Positions 24,427 to 36,160 of a DNA stretch of 64,000 nucleotides are shown here, in pieces (the stretch's first letter is position 1; each line of letters starts with the position of its first letter). Source of the DNA: Capsicum annuum (lineage: Eukaryota > Streptophyta > Magnoliopsida > Solanales > Solanaceae). The notes under the pieces were generated by a model that saw only the letters and a list, made by a program, of their open reading frames with translations, did not search any database and had not been told where the DNA came from. The stretch spans positions 55,065,937 to 55,129,936 of the forward strand of contig NC_061115.1 in assembly GCF_002878395.1 (NCBI RefSeq). The letters are read 5' to 3'. Both the position numbers and the translations under genes were made by a program.

Positions 24427-24579
24427 AGTTATCTTCGATTTCTGACCATTTGTTCATTATTATTTCAACAACAACATTGGGGTTTCTCTTTGAAATTAAT
24501 CCCCAAGAACAAGAATCCAAATCTTCTTCAAGAAACTAAGAGATTCCAATTCCTCAAGTTCAAGAACATCAAGAAAACT

Positions 24580-24596
24580 CAACTTAGGTATGCATA
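24580..24596 (+). promoter_or_regulatory. Possible leader splice donor in G1 LTR
   Basis: 'cttag|gtatgcatag' (GT at 24588-24589) ends a leader of about 140 bases. The 3' LTR copy has the stronger 'cccag|gtatgcatag' (GT at 32274-32275). The nearest acceptor-like site before gag is 'cccttatttcag' ending at 26581. The intron would include the rest of the LTR and the primer-binding site. Confidence 0.4.
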
Positions 24597-26439
24597 GTAT
24601 TCATTCATTAACTCCTTTCATCAACGAAATCCAAGAATCCCTTTATCCAACTTCAATTTATGGATTTTCTTTATGATATCATGATTGGGCTATTCTTGTT
24701 CATTTTGATAAATGAGAAATTGAATTTTTCTCCATGTTAGGTGATGATTTCTATGTGGGTTTAATTATTATAGATATAGATTCATGCAAACCTATGACTA
24801 AAACCTTGAATGATGAAATTAGAATGTGACCATGATGTTTAATTGTTGTATAATGATGTTTACAAGTACCATACCTACAATATGTTTGATTTAATGCCTA
24901 AATGAAGGAAAAGTGTCTAACTAGCATGTTGTCATGAAATCCCCATGTATGTAAAAGCTTATGCCTATCACATGTTTGGTGAAATGCTTCAGTAAATTCA
25001 TTATGGTGATTATTATGTATTCGAGCAAGTCATGCTTTGTCCGTTTCCTTCTATCGAATCCTCAGGGTACTTGTACCCAAAATATTAGCTGTGTGCCTAG
25101 AGCGATGTCATGTTTTCACGATACTCACCGTCAACCTATGATCCTTAGACTTCATACAGTCTTATGACTCAGTAAATCTCCATGATCTCATGAACTCAGT
25201 CAGTTGTCATATATTAGTAGTATGTCGTCAGTCAATAAAAGTCAGTAACTCAGTCCATTTTTAGTTTCAGAAAATCAAGTTTAGTGTCTATTCAGATGGG
25301 AGTAGAAATTAGCACCGAGCGAACCCAAGGATGGGAACTCACCTGTTATATGAGGGTGTGATTCTTAGAAGCAATCCTTGCATTTCAGAACTATATAGCC
25401 AGCATAGGTTGAGACATCAGAGCCTTCTATGTGAGGGTAAGTGAGGTGGCTTAACCTACTATATGAGGGTTCCCACCATTCTCATTAGAGTTTCCTATTA
25501 TATTAGGGTCACTCACATGTTATCCTTACCAGTGGTGTGGTATTGACACCCTTCCAATCAGGGCACAAATTGGACCCCAATTTAGCTATAATGCATCATT
25601 TGATCATGTAGATTAGATGACTACTTCCCATCATTGCAGTATCAGTATCAGTCAAGAAATCAGATAGTTCTTCAGATTTTAGGACTGTCAGATACAGTTA
25701 ATTCAAATACAATACGAAACTCAGTTAGGTCCTTCAGATTCAGGATTGTTAGATACAATCACTATGTTATAAGTTATATCAGTTATCAGTATGTCATTTT
25801 AGCAGTATTTAGATTCAGCATTCATGTTATCATGGTATCAATGTCAGTTTTAATGTCTCATGCATGTACTCTCACACTCATAATAATCAGTCTGTTATTA
25901 TATTTGTTCATGCATATGAACCCCATGCATTCAACATACCTCATATGCATACCAGTACATTTAAAGTACTGACACATTTGTGCTACGGTGTCTTATACCA
26001 TAGGTTCAGAGATATGAGTTCCAGAGCATCAGTAGATTCCAGTCTCAGCAGTCAGATTTAGAAGTGAGACCTCATCTTTTGCGAACACAATCATTCTTTT
26101 ATTATCTGGTTAATTAGTTTATTAGTTGGAGTTAGTTGGGTACATGTCCCATCAACTCCTTATTTAGTCAATCATGTTTAAAGGCTTTTCAGACTACAAT
26201 ATGTTCAGATAGTTTATTTTAGTTTTCTTTTAGGTATTTCATACCCTATTCATATGTTATGATTTATCAGATCTTATGTTACAGTTTTCAACCTTATGGC
26301 CTTTCATTTCATGTTTTGGTATTGCACAGTATGTATGCAGTATACAGATACAAATATCATTCAGGGGTTATCTTGTGGTCTTTTGGGGTTATGAGCACTG
26401 TGTAACGTTCCTGGTACCTGATTCAGGTTATTAAAAACT

Positions 26440-26452
26440 TGGTATCAGAGCC
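26440..26452 (+). other. G1 primer-binding site
   Basis: TGGTATCAGAGCC is a perfect 13-base match to the usual site complementary to initiator methionine tRNA, five bases after the LTR end. Confidence 0.95.
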
Positions 26453-26658
26453 TAAGGTTCAATAGAGTTCTAGGAAGTCTGATAGCTGCATCTAGTAGAG
26501 TCTTGTACATAGATGTGTTGTGCACCACATCTATGTGCAAGAGGCTATAAGATGTTTTAGGAACAATTTCCCTTATTTCAGTATTCAAGTCATGCCAAAA
26601 AGCATAATCTCAATTCAATCTCTTGGTCTAATCCATTTCTTCCTTTCTTCTACAAAAT

Positions 26659-27810
26659 ATGCCTCCTAAAAGAAGAAATAGAAACCAGTCATCCCCTCAT
26701 TCTGAAGATCCTTTTGGCGAACATGTTTCTCATGCAGAGATTTGAGTTGCATTCACTACTCTTCTTAACTCAGTTTCTGCTCATAATGAGCGACCAACTA
26801 TCTTTTCGGCTAACCCAGTGGACAATTCAGCTGTATCCAGGATTTAGGAATTCACCCGAATGAATCCTCCATCCTTTCTTGGTTCTAAGACAGATGAGGA
26901 CCCTCAGGAATTCCTAGATCAGGTTTAGAAGGTTACAGACATAATAGGGGTTACTCCTAGTGAGAGTGATGAGCTAGCTGTATATCAGTTATAGGATGTT
27001 TCTCACACTTAGTTCAAGTAGTGGAAGTCAGAAAGGGCAGATGATGCAGGGCCAGTTGAGTGGGAGGAGTTTGTTTCTGCTTTCCTTAATAGATTCTCCC
27101 CCCTAGAGCTGAAAGAATCTAAGGTGCTAGAATTCATCAACATCAGGCAGTGCAATATGACAACGAAAGAGTATTCTCTTAAGTTTACTCAATTAGACAA
27201 ATATACCTCTTATGTGGTTGCAGAGAGCAGGGCAAGGATGAGTAAGTTTGTTTAAGGGGTGAATGATAGCGTGGTTAATAAGTGTAGATCCACTATGCTA
27301 AATAGTGACATGACTGTAGCTAGGCTTATGACTTATACTCAGTAGATAGAGGAGCAGAATATTAAGATGAGGGAGAAGTAGAATAAGAGAATGAAGATAG
27401 GTAGTTTTAACTTTGCTCAGCCCAAATTAGATTTTTATCCTAAATCATCAGTTCTAGCTCCTTCTTTAGCTAGTGCCCCTATGCCAAAATTTAGATATGG
27501 CAACGAAGATAGAGCACCAGGCTCTAAGTCCAAGGGTAGTGTTAGCAGTGCCCACACCTATCCTCTTTGCCAGACTTGTGGTAAGCACCATCAACGTATT
27601 TACAGAGCTGGTAGCAATGTCTGTTTCAGTTGTGGAAAGCCAGGCCATAGAGTCAGAGACTGCCCATAGTCACGTTATCAGAGTCATCTCCGCTCCTCAG
27701 CTCAGTCCAATTGCTCGGATCAGCAAGGCGCCACTACCAGTGCTACTTGTAGGCAACGCCCAAATTTTCTCTATGATCTTCAATCCCGACAAGATCAGGA
27801 AAATTCTCTT
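26659..27810 (+). pseudogene. gag: G1 gag
   Basis: Structural polyprotein part. It starts MPPKRRNRNQ at 26659 (the MPP start is shared with A1, X and Y1). Recognisable blocks: 'FTRMNPPSFLGSKTDEDPQE' (about 26850), the capsid block 'WEEFVSAFLNRFSP' (about 27060), 'MTTKEYSLKFTQLDKY', and an intact CCHC zinc knuckle 'CFSCGKPGHRVRDC' at 27622-27663, preceded by a second Cys/His cluster 'CQTCGKHH'. Eleven or so stops interrupt the frame: mainly TAG where Gln is expected, with one TGA at an expected Arg and one TAA. No frameshift is needed to read it into the protease. Confidence 0.9.
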
Positions 27811-28329
27811 GATGTAGTTACCGGTACGTTATAGTTATTTCATGTGCATATTTACGCTTTGCTAGATCCAGGAGCTTCTTTGTCCTTTGTCACTCTTTAT
27901 ATATCAGTTGATTTCAGAGTCAGTTTCAAAATTCTAGTAGATCCCTTTTCAGTCTCTATCCTAGTAGGTAAAACCATCATAGCCCAACAGGTATACAGGA
28001 ACTGCCTAGTTATGATATTTTATAAAGTCACTTCAGCAGACTTAGTCAAATTAGAGATGACTGATTTTGATGTCATTCTTGACATGGATTGGCTTCATTC
28101 CTGCTATGCCACAGTCGACTACAAAAATAGAATAGTCCAGTTTCAATTCCCAAATGAACTCGTCCGAGAGTGGAAGGATAGTGTATCCACTTTTAGAGGT
28201 CAGCTTATTTCCTACCTTTGGGCAAGGAAATTGATATCTAAGGGATATGTCTATCATCTTGTTTGTGTTAATAATTCATGTTCTGAGACACCTAGTCTTG
28301 AATCAGTCCTAGTAGTGAAAGAATATTAA
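27811..28329 (+). pseudogene. G1 aspartic protease and linker
   Basis: Same frame as gag. 'YALLDPGASLSFVT' (about 27855) holds the catalytic Asp in the DPG form common in plant chromoviruses, followed by 'DPFSVSILVGKTIIAQQVYR' and 'DVILDMDWLHSCYATVDY', the substrate flap and C-terminal loop region. 161 codons are open from 27844 to 28329, one of the longest intact frames in the window. In the family it releases the mature proteins from Gag-Pol. Confidence 0.9.
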
Positions 28330-29695
28330 GATGTCTTTCACGAAGATGTTCCAGGAATTTCTCTCAAAAGGGAAATAAACTTCGGCATTGATCATCTTCC
28401 AGATACTCAACCTAACTCTATTCTGCCATGCAGAATGGCACCAGCAAAACTTAAGGAACTAAAAAAATAGTTGAATGATGTCTTAGATAAGGGATTTATC
28501 AGACCCAGCATTTCCCTATAGGGTGCTCCAATATTATTCGTATGCATGAAAGATGGTTCTCTCAGAATGTGTATAGACTACCGTCAACTTAATAAGGTCG
28601 TGGTCAAGAACAAGTATCCTTTTCCCAAAATTGATGACTAATTTGACTAACTTCAGGGTGCCAGCTATTTCTCTAAGATAGACCTCAGATCCGGCTACCA
28701 TCAGCTCAGAGTCAGAGAATGTGATATTATAAAAATAGCACACCATACTCGGTATGGTCACTTCAGATTCTTAGCTATGTCCTTTGGTATTACAAATGCC
28801 TCCACAACTTTCATGAATTTGATGAACCCTGTGTTTAAGCAATACTTAGACATATTTGTCATAGTTTTCTCAGAGGATATTCTGGTCTATTCTCGTAGTG
28901 AGCGTTAGCATATAGACCATTTTAGAATAGCACTTTAGACTCTTAGAGATCATTAGCTATTTGCTAAATTCAGTAAGTGTGAGTTTTGGCTAAGGTCAGC
29001 ACATTCCTTGGTCACATCATTTCCGGTGATGGCATTAGGGTAGATCCTCAAAAGACCAAAACAATAAGAAACTGGCCTCGCCCTATCTCTCTATTAGATA
29101 TTAGGAGTTTCTTAGGTTTGGCTGGCTATTACAGACGGTTTGTTGAGGGATTTTCTTCTATTGCATCCACTATGTCTAGACTGACTTAGAAGAAAGTCAA
29201 GTTTCAGTGGCCAGATCCTTGCAAGAAGAGTTTTCAGGAGTTGAAGACTCGACTTACCTCAGCTCTAGTTCTAGCTCTTCTAGATGGTTCAGATGGGTTC
29301 GTAGTGTATTGTGATGCATCCAGAGTAGGTTTGGATTATGTCCTCATGTATCATGGTTAGGTCATATCCTACGCCTCTAGACAACTTAAACCGCATGAGA
29401 AGAATTATCTTACTCATGATCTTGAGTTAGCCGCCGTAGTCTTTGCCTTGAAGATTTGGAGGCACTACCCCTATGGAGTTCATATAGATGTCTTCACAGA
29501 TCATAAGAGTCTTCAGTATGTCTTTTCTCAGAAAGATCTCAATCTTTGTCAGAGAAAGTGGTTAGAGCTCTTGAAAGATTATGATATGAGTGTTCTCTAT
29601 TTTTTGGGCAAGGCCAATGTAGTGGCCGATGCTCTCAGTATAATACCAATGGGTAGTGTTGCTCATGTGGATGACAGTAAGAAAAAGTTAGCTTA
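28330..29695 (+). pseudogene. G1 reverse transcriptase and RNase H
   Basis: RT blocks in order: 'RMAPAKLKELKK' (28435), '[16 protein letters not shown]' (28550), '[16 protein letters not shown]' (28670, with the first catalytic Asp region), '[17 protein letters not shown]' (28780), then '[13 protein letters not shown]' (about 28855), where IDD is expected, so the first Asp of the doublet is Glu. A one-base deletion near 29000 shifts frame; '[20 protein letters not shown]' continues RT. RNase H shows 'GFVVYCDAS' (29309), '[18 protein letters not shown]', '[10 protein letters not shown]' and 'NVVADALS' with conserved Asp/Glu residues present. About ten stops, mostly TAG. Confidence 0.9.
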
Positions 29696-31228
29696 GGAAG
29701 TACATCAGCTTGCCAGAATAGGCATTCACTTAGTCGATACGGAAGTGGGTGATGTATGGGTTTAGAATAGTTTAGAATCATGTCTAGTTTCTGAGGTGAA
29801 ATAAAAGCAAGATAGGGATCCCAGTATAGTCAATTTGAAAGAGTCAGTCAAGGATCAGAAAGTGGAGGTTTTCTCCTAAGGAGGAGATGGTGTCCTTCAT
29901 TGTTAAGGTCATCTCTGTGTTCCTGGTGTAGATGAATTAAGGCAGTGAATTCTTGCAGAAGTGCATGGTTTATGCTACTCTATTCATCCAGGGGCCACAA
30001 ACTTGTACCGAAACTTAAGGGAAATCTATTGGTGGAGTGGGATAAAGAGAGATGGTGCAGAGTTTGTGGCTAAGTGCTCTACATGTCAGCAAGTTAAGAT
30101 AGAGCATCAGAAACCTAGTGGTCCTATACAGGAGTTCATTATTCCTTCTTAGAAGTGGGAAGAAGTGAACATGGACTTCGTGATGGGTTTGCCTCGAACT
30201 CGCCATCAGAATGGTTCAGTTTGGGTCATTATTGACAGAATGACCAAATAAGTCCATTTCCTTACTGCCCATACCTCTTATTCAGCTGAGGATTATGCCA
30301 AACTCTATATTAGGGAGTTAGTCAGATTGCATGGTGTTCCACTAGCTTTTATCTCAGACAGAGGTACCTAGTTCACCTCTCATTTCTGGAAAGCATTCCA
30401 AAAGGGTCTTGGTACCTAAGTTTATCTCAGTACAACCTTCCATCCTCAGACAGATGGTCAAGCAGAAAGGACCATTCATACTTTAGAAGATATGCTACGG
30501 GCGTGTGCAATTGATTTCAAGGGTAGTTGGGATGACCACTTTCCTTTGATTGAATTTGCATAAACAACAACTATTATTCCAGTATTCATATGGCTCCATT
30601 CGAAGCTCTCTACGGTAGGAGATGTAGATCTCCAATTGGTTGGTTCAAGGTTAGAGAGTTCTCAGTCATAGGGCCTAACTTAGTATTTAATGCCATAGAG
30701 AAGGTTTAGTTGATCAGAGAAAGACTCTAGGCTACTCAGAGCCGACAGAAGTCTTAAGCAGATGTTCATAGAAAGGATCTAAAGTTTGAGATTGGTGATT
30801 TTGTCTACCTAAAGATCTCTCCCATGAAAGGAGTGAAGCAATTCGGTAAGAAGGGAAAGCTTAGTCCCTGATAGGTCGGTCCCTATAAGATTCTTAGTCG
30901 CTTTGGCAAGGTAGATTATGAGATCGATTTGCCTTCAGACCTAGCCTCGGTTCACCCAGTCTTCCATGTCTCTTTGCTCAAGAAGTGCATAGGTGACCTT
31001 TCAGTTGTAGTCCCTATTCAGAGCATTGATGTTAAGAACAACCTCTCTTATGAAGTGATTTCAGTTGAAATCCTAGACTATCAGACTCGTAGAATGAGGA
31101 ATAAAGAAGTCCCTCTAGTTAAAGTTCTTTGGCAAAATCAGTTCGTCGAGGGAGATACTTGGGAAGCAGAAGCAGACATGCATACCAAGTATCCTCACCT
31201 CTTCTCCGCCAACTCAGATCAAGCTTAA
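29696..31228 (+). pseudogene. G1 integrase with chromodomain
   Basis: The HHCC zinc-binding part reads 'SIHPGATNLYRNLREIYWWS' and 'FVAKCSTCQQVK' (29985-30105). The catalytic core has Asp in 'VNMDFVMGLP' (about 30170), Asp in 'FISDRGT' (about 30355) and Glu in '[16 protein letters not shown]' (about 30455), so the DDE triad is complete. A one-base deletion near 30562 shifts frame. The GPY/F tail ('FVYLKISPMKGVKQFGKKGK', 30800) leads to the chromodomain-type end 'VLWQNQFVEGDTWEAEADM' (31125-31180), stop at 31226-31228. The chromodomain explains the family's taste for heterochromatin. Confidence 0.9.
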
Positions 31229-31567
31229 GGTCATAGTTGTCCTTAATCTTACTTAGTTTTATGTTTAGTATTCATCAAAAACTTGGTACCAAGTACTATT
31301 GCATATTCAGTCATGCATTCATGTATCAGTTCAGTTATAAATTATGCATCAGATATGTATTCTCATCATGAGAAACTTAGTTCCTCAGAACAACCAGTCA
31401 TGCATTCAAGAATGAGTTACACATGCATCATATATGCATGTTCAGTATGGTATATTTAGTTATCAGTCTTGTCAGTCATGAGATCATGTTTCAGTTATTC
31501 ATGTTTAGTATGTACGTCGGTTATCTTCTCCCCTCACTCTCAGTCTCATTCGAGGAAAAATGTTCTC

Positions 31568-31579
31568 AAGGGGGGATAT
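31568..31579 (+). other. G1 polypurine tract
   Basis: AAGGGGGGATAT precedes the 3' LTR start TGTAATACC directly. It is the plus-strand primer site, and its complement marks the ends of the minus-strand elements X and Y. Confidence 0.85.
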
Positions 31580-34083
31580 TGTAATACCACATACTTTTTC
31601 CTAGCTTGAAATCGTCTCAAGAATGTTAGAAACTTACCTTGAAAGATAAATCCACTTTTGTACACGTGGTATTTTTAATGATATAAATTTTGTCAAAATC
31701 CGACATCGGAGGATAAAGTTATGACCAAAATACATAAGGCAGTAAAACCGCCCAGATGCGATGGTGAGGTCGATTGATCGTTGGACTAGCGATGGACCAT
31801 CGCAGCAAGGCAGTGAGAACTACCTTCTGCCTAGGAGCGATGGTCTGAGACGGCCCAGGCCGATGAACCGTTGCTCAGGCCATCGCAAGGAAAACAGTGA
31901 GGCCTCCTTCTGGATAAGGTGTGATAGACCATCGCCCAAGATATTGTAGCCAAAATAGTAAGACCCCATTCTTCCTAGAAGCGACGGTCAGGGCCGATAG
32001 ACTATCAACCCAGTGACACACCATCGCACCCACCATCGCAGGTCTCGTTTAGTTTTTTTAATTCGTTTTAACAGGGGTATTTTGGTCATTTACCACCCAA
32101 TTATATATACCCAGTTTTATCCAATTTTTGCCCATTTGTTCATTATTATTTCTACAACAATATTAGGGTTTCTCTCTTAAATTATTCCCCAAGAACAAGA
32201 ATCCAAATCGTCTCCAAGAAACTAAGAGATACAAATCCCTCAAGTTCAAGAACATCAAGAAAACTCAACCCAGGTATGCATAGTGTTCATTCATGGACTC
32301 CTTTCATCAATGAAGTCCAACAATCCCTTTTTCCAACTTCAAGTTATGGATTTTCTTTATGATTTCATGATTGGGCTGTTGTTGTTCACGTTGATAAATG
32401 AGAAATTAATTTTTTCTCCATGATAGGTGATAATTTCTATGTGGGTTTAATTATTATAGATATAGATTCATGCAAACCTATGACTAAAATCTTGAATGAT
32501 GAAATTAGAATGTGACCATGATGTTTAATTTTTGTACAATGATGTTTACATGTACCATGCCTACACTATGTTTGATTTAATGCCTAAATGAAGGAAAAGT
32601 GCCTAACTAGCATGTTTTCATGAAATCCCCATGTATGTACAAGCTTATGCCTATCACATGTTTGATGAAATGCATCAGTAAATGCATTATGGTGATTATT
32701 ATGTATCAAAGTAAGTCATGCTTTGTCAGTTTCCTTCTATCGAATCTTGGGGTTACTTGTACCCAAAATATTAGCTGTGTGCCTAGAGCGATGTCATGTT
32801 TTCACGATACTCTTAGTTAAGCTATGATCCTTAGACTTCAGACAGTCTTATGAATCAGAAAATCTCCATGATCCCATGAACTCAGTCAGTTGTCAGATTT
32901 TAGTAGTATTCCGTCAGTCAATGAAAGTTAGTAACTCAGTCCATGTTAAGTTTCAAAAAATCATGTTCAGTGTCAATTCATATGGGAGTAGAAATTAGCA
33001 CCGAGCAAACCCAAGGGTGGGAACTCACCTGTTATATGAGGGTGTGATTCTTAGAAGCAATCTTTGCATTCCAGAACTATGTAGCCAGCATAGGTTGAGA
33101 TATCATAGCCTTCTATATGCGGGTAGATGAGGTGGATTAACCTGTTATATTAGGGACACTCACAAATTGTCCTTACTAGTGGCAAGGTATTGACACCCTT
33201 TCCATCAGGGCACAGATTGGACCCCAATTAAGCTATAATGCATCATTTGGGGCTTGTCGGTTAGATGACTACTTCCAATAATTTTAGTATCAGTATCAGC
33301 CAAGAACTTAAATAGTACTTTAGATTTTAGGACTGTCAGATACAATCAATTCAGATACAGTATGGAACTCAGCTAGTTCCTTCAGATTCAAGACTATCAG
33401 ATACAGTCACTCATGTTATCAGTTATATCAGTTATTATTATGTCATGTTATCAGTATTAAGATTTAGTAATCATGTTATCACAATATCAGTGTCAGTTTT
33501 TATGTCTCATGCATGTACTCTCACGCTCATGATAGTCAGTCTGTTATTATATTTGTTCCTACATACAAACCCCATGCATTCAGCTTACCACAAATGCATA
33601 CCTGTACATTCAAGTACTGACGCATTTGTGCTATGGTGTCTGATACCATAGGTTTAGAGACACGAGTTCCATAGAATCAGTGTATTCCAGTCTCAGCAGT
33701 CAGAGTTAGAAGTGAGTCCTCTTCTTTCGAGGACACGATCATCCTTTTATTATCTCGTTAATTAGTTTATTATTTGGAGTTATTTAGGGACATATCCTAT
33801 TAATTCCTTATTCATAAAGTCACGTTTAGAGGCTTTTCAAACTAAAGTATGTTCAAATAGCTTATTTCAGTTTTGTTTTGGGTATTTCATACCCCATCCA
33901 TATGTTATGATTTATCAGATTTTAGGTTAGAGTTTTGAACCTTATGGCCTTTCAGTTCATGTTTTCGCATTATATAGTATGTATGAAGTATACAGGTACA
34001 AATACCAATCATAGGTTAGCTTGTGGTCCTTTGGGGTCATGAGCACCTTGTAACGTTCTGGGTACCAGATTTGGATCATTACA
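31580..34083 (+). repeat. G1 3' LTR (2.5 kb)
   Basis: Direct copy of 23839-26435 with about a tenth of bases changed in the stretch I compared, many of them C/T or G/A. It keeps the TATA box (32101), the donor-like site (32274) and an intact end ATCATTACA. The duplicated target TTGGT follows at 34084-34088. Confidence 0.95.
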
Positions 34084-34088
34084 TTGGT

Positions 34089-34915
34089 CAACATCGGTGG
34101 AGGATGCTGCTACTCTTTTTTTGTTTTATTTTCATTCTTTATTTATCTTTTAATTATCATAATGTGTATTCAATTATTTGGATCGTGATTATGAAAATTA
34201 TCGGCTAAACGCCCTCCTTTCGGTGTTAAAGCCAAGAATATGAGTACTATTATTTTGTATTAAATTCATTTAATTCTGCTTATCATTATTTGTTGTTTGT
34301 TTATTCTTATTTTAATTATTTTATGAATTGATCACCCATAAAATATATATATTTTCAACCTTTTGATATTGGGAGAGGGAATAGGGAGATAGAATATGGG
34401 AATAAACAAAGTAGGGTTTGTATTCTTTTATAAAATAAGGAATTCAAATTAGTTTCTAGGATAGGGATGTACTTAGTTGCCTTACTTGATTCAAATGTAG
34501 GATGATAGGTTAAATAACTTAATAGGATTATTACATCCCCGCTCAATGATGTAGTTGTATTATCCAAATTAGGCAAAAGATTAGAGGTCGGGAGACCATA
34601 ATCATGCAATTAAACCTACGAATCAACAACTAAGACAAGCTAGTTAACTACTGAAATTCAATAATGTAGTATGATTGTTTGAAGTGCTTTAACCCTGGCT
34701 TTCTCCTATTGATTGTCTCAAGACTCTTATTTTTACGCGTTGTTTACTTTATTTTTAGTTTAAAATTATTCAACACTCTTTCTGGTTACTTTATCTCAAT
34801 TGTTAAACTAGAACTGGATCGTTTTTGACACAAGTCCCTGTGGGATCAATATTCGGCATTCTTGAAGGCCACTATATGACCTGGTAGATCACGTACACTT
34901 GCGTGTACGCTGTAA
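34089..34915 (+). repeat. T left LTR, piece 2
   Basis: It continues the T LTR after G1 and matches the complement of about 36165-36995: shared blocks include 'gagtactatt', 'aattattttatg(a/g)attgatca', 'gtgggatcaatatt' and 'cacgtacacttg'. 'tccctgtgggatcaatatt' near the end is a sequence I associate with Athila/Tat LTR ends. It stops about 15-20 bases before the end of the right copy. No primer-binding site follows it. Confidence 0.85.
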
Positions 34916-36138
34916 AAAATTTGAATTGGGAATTTCCACACCCCACACTTAAAAATCTACTTTGGCTCCAAAGTGAACTTAAAAGTAAGAGATATAAATA
35001 CTCTTGAGGACTCTAGGCCTAGCTAGTAGCATCTTTACACATAAAGAAGGTCCATGGACCCCACACTCGTTCTTTGCCATGCTCCTTAGCTCAGATTTTC
35101 AGTTCTCAGACTTCCCATCAACCTGCAACTCAACAAAAAAACAAATATGAAAATTAAAAACTAAAAAACTAAAAATAAAACATACCTTAACTTGGGTTGC
35201 CTCCTAAGTAGTGCCTGATTTAGTGTCGCGGCACGACACAATCATGCTTTTTCCTCTACCTCGAGCATATGAATTTCACCTTTAATTTTGTATCAACATT
35301 CTTGCCCCGCTCATATGGGGGTGGGACAAAGGTTAAGGAATTGAAGAATAGATTTTGCATGGTAAACCACTCAGCCTTAAAGTAAGGTGTGTTTTTATGT
35401 TGCTTTTCTTGTGAAAAATTAAGAATATAGGATTCTTGTTTCTCATCTTCACAATCTCATACTATTTTAGATGATTCCACAGACAAGACATCATCTAAAC
35501 ATAATGTAGAAAAGTTCTTTGAATGAGGCCCCACAAATACGACTTCAAAATTTACACAATCAATAACATACTCACTCTTATTCGCCTTCACAATTTTAGT
35601 CTCAAGAGAAAGATGACAATAGAATGGCTGAAGTTCTTGTGTTTTTCTTTACCCCTGTGGAGATGGTGGTGGTGGTATCTCCTTAACCAGTTCAGCAACT
35701 ACATGTTTCGAGTATTCAGACTTCCTCAAATTATCAACAACTTTGTCTGCAACTGGTTGGGGAGTCAACTCTGCATCTACCTCCTTAGTTGACTTTTGAG
35801 CATTTCCCCAAACATGACTAAATTAGGATTAAAACCACACATATCTACAAATTGATACATATTGCCACAAACAACACACCAAGTTGTGGTCTGCTGCACA
35901 TGTCGCAAACAAGCAGGTCCTCTCCAAATGCTTGGATCAAAATCTGGAAAAAAAAGCCTTATTGTGGGGTCCTCCAAAAAAATGGCAAGAATCATCATCC
36001 CTCGAGAACTATCTACCCCATACTGACATCTCAAGAAGAGTGAGAAATAAAAAGGAATTAAGAAACTAAAAAGAAAAATTACTAAAATATTTACAACTCA
36101 ATATAGCTAAACTAAAAATAAGATAGTTACCAATTAAA
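34916..36138 (-). pseudogene. T interior: gag scrap and 3' non-coding region
   Basis: Reading the minus strand from the right LTR: an open frame at 36034-35777 has 'CVVCGNMYQFVDMCGFNPN', a Cys-rich block similar to the zinc-binding part of Athila/Tat gag; then a mostly open stretch at about 35640-35285 with 'SEYVIDCVNFEVVF' and 'FKAEWFTMQNLF', which I cannot name; then at about 35240-35180 'gaggcaacccaag', a landmark found after pol in Athila/Tat elements; last a 'aagtgtggggtgtgg' purine-rich tract (about 34935-34950) that could be the polypurine tract. No protease, RT or integrase is present, so T needed enzymes from elsewhere. Confidence 0.6.
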
Positions 36139-36158
36139 GACCCCGGCCATGGCATCAA
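36139..36158 (-). other. T primer-binding site (Athila/Tat type)
   Basis: The minus strand reads TTTGATGCCATGGCCGGGG right after the right LTR end. Athila/Tat elements have a TTGGCGCCGTTGCCGGGG-type site for aspartate tRNA here; two CG pairs are changed to TG/CA, as CpG decay would give. It sets the minus orientation of T. Confidence 0.75.
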
Positions 36159-36160
36159 AA

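Larger units (their letters stand above)
23839..26435 (+). repeat. G1 5' LTR (2.6 kb)
   Basis: It aligns with 31580-34083 from TGTAATACCC to the end 'attcaggttattaaa' (the 3' copy ends 'atttggatcattaca', so the CA end is mutated). It contains a palindrome island (24056-24360), a TATA box (24415), a leader with a splice-donor-like site (24588) and the 'gcaccgagcgaaccca' block. The primer-binding site follows at 26440. The 3' copy lacks a few segments and is about 90 bases shorter. Confidence 0.95.
23839..34083 (+). mobile_element. Element G1, complete Tekay/Del-type chromovirus
   Basis: A 10.2-kb Ty3/gypsy element with both LTRs, primer-binding site, gag, protease, RT, RNase H, integrase with chromodomain, and polypurine tract, in that order. 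It is bounded by TG...CA ends (TGTAATACC and ATCATTACA) and a perfect 5-bp duplication TTGGT (23834-23838 and 34084-34088). The empty site 'gtcttggtcaacatcgg' is preserved in T's right LTR (complement of about 37003-37020). Gag and pol share one frame apart from two single-base deletions near 29000 and 30562. About 35 in-frame stops, mostly TAG at glutamine positions, make it inactive. By eye the LTRs differ at about 10 of the first 90 aligned bases. Confidence 0.95.

Noticed and set aside
26440..26452. tRNA gene at the GGTATCAGAGCC sites
   Set aside because: Only the 3'-end complement of initiator tRNA is present, directly after LTR ends; no cloverleaf around it.
26659..31228. Recoded TAG (glutamine) or programmed readthrough
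   Set aside because: TAG replaces Gln at many scattered places in one nuclear element, along with TAA, TGA and indels. Decay of methylated CAG explains it without a new code.
35523..35792. Plus-strand 89-codon frame inside T
   Set aside because: The element's primer site and the Cys-rich gag scrap show that the coding strand is minus; this frame is its shadow.
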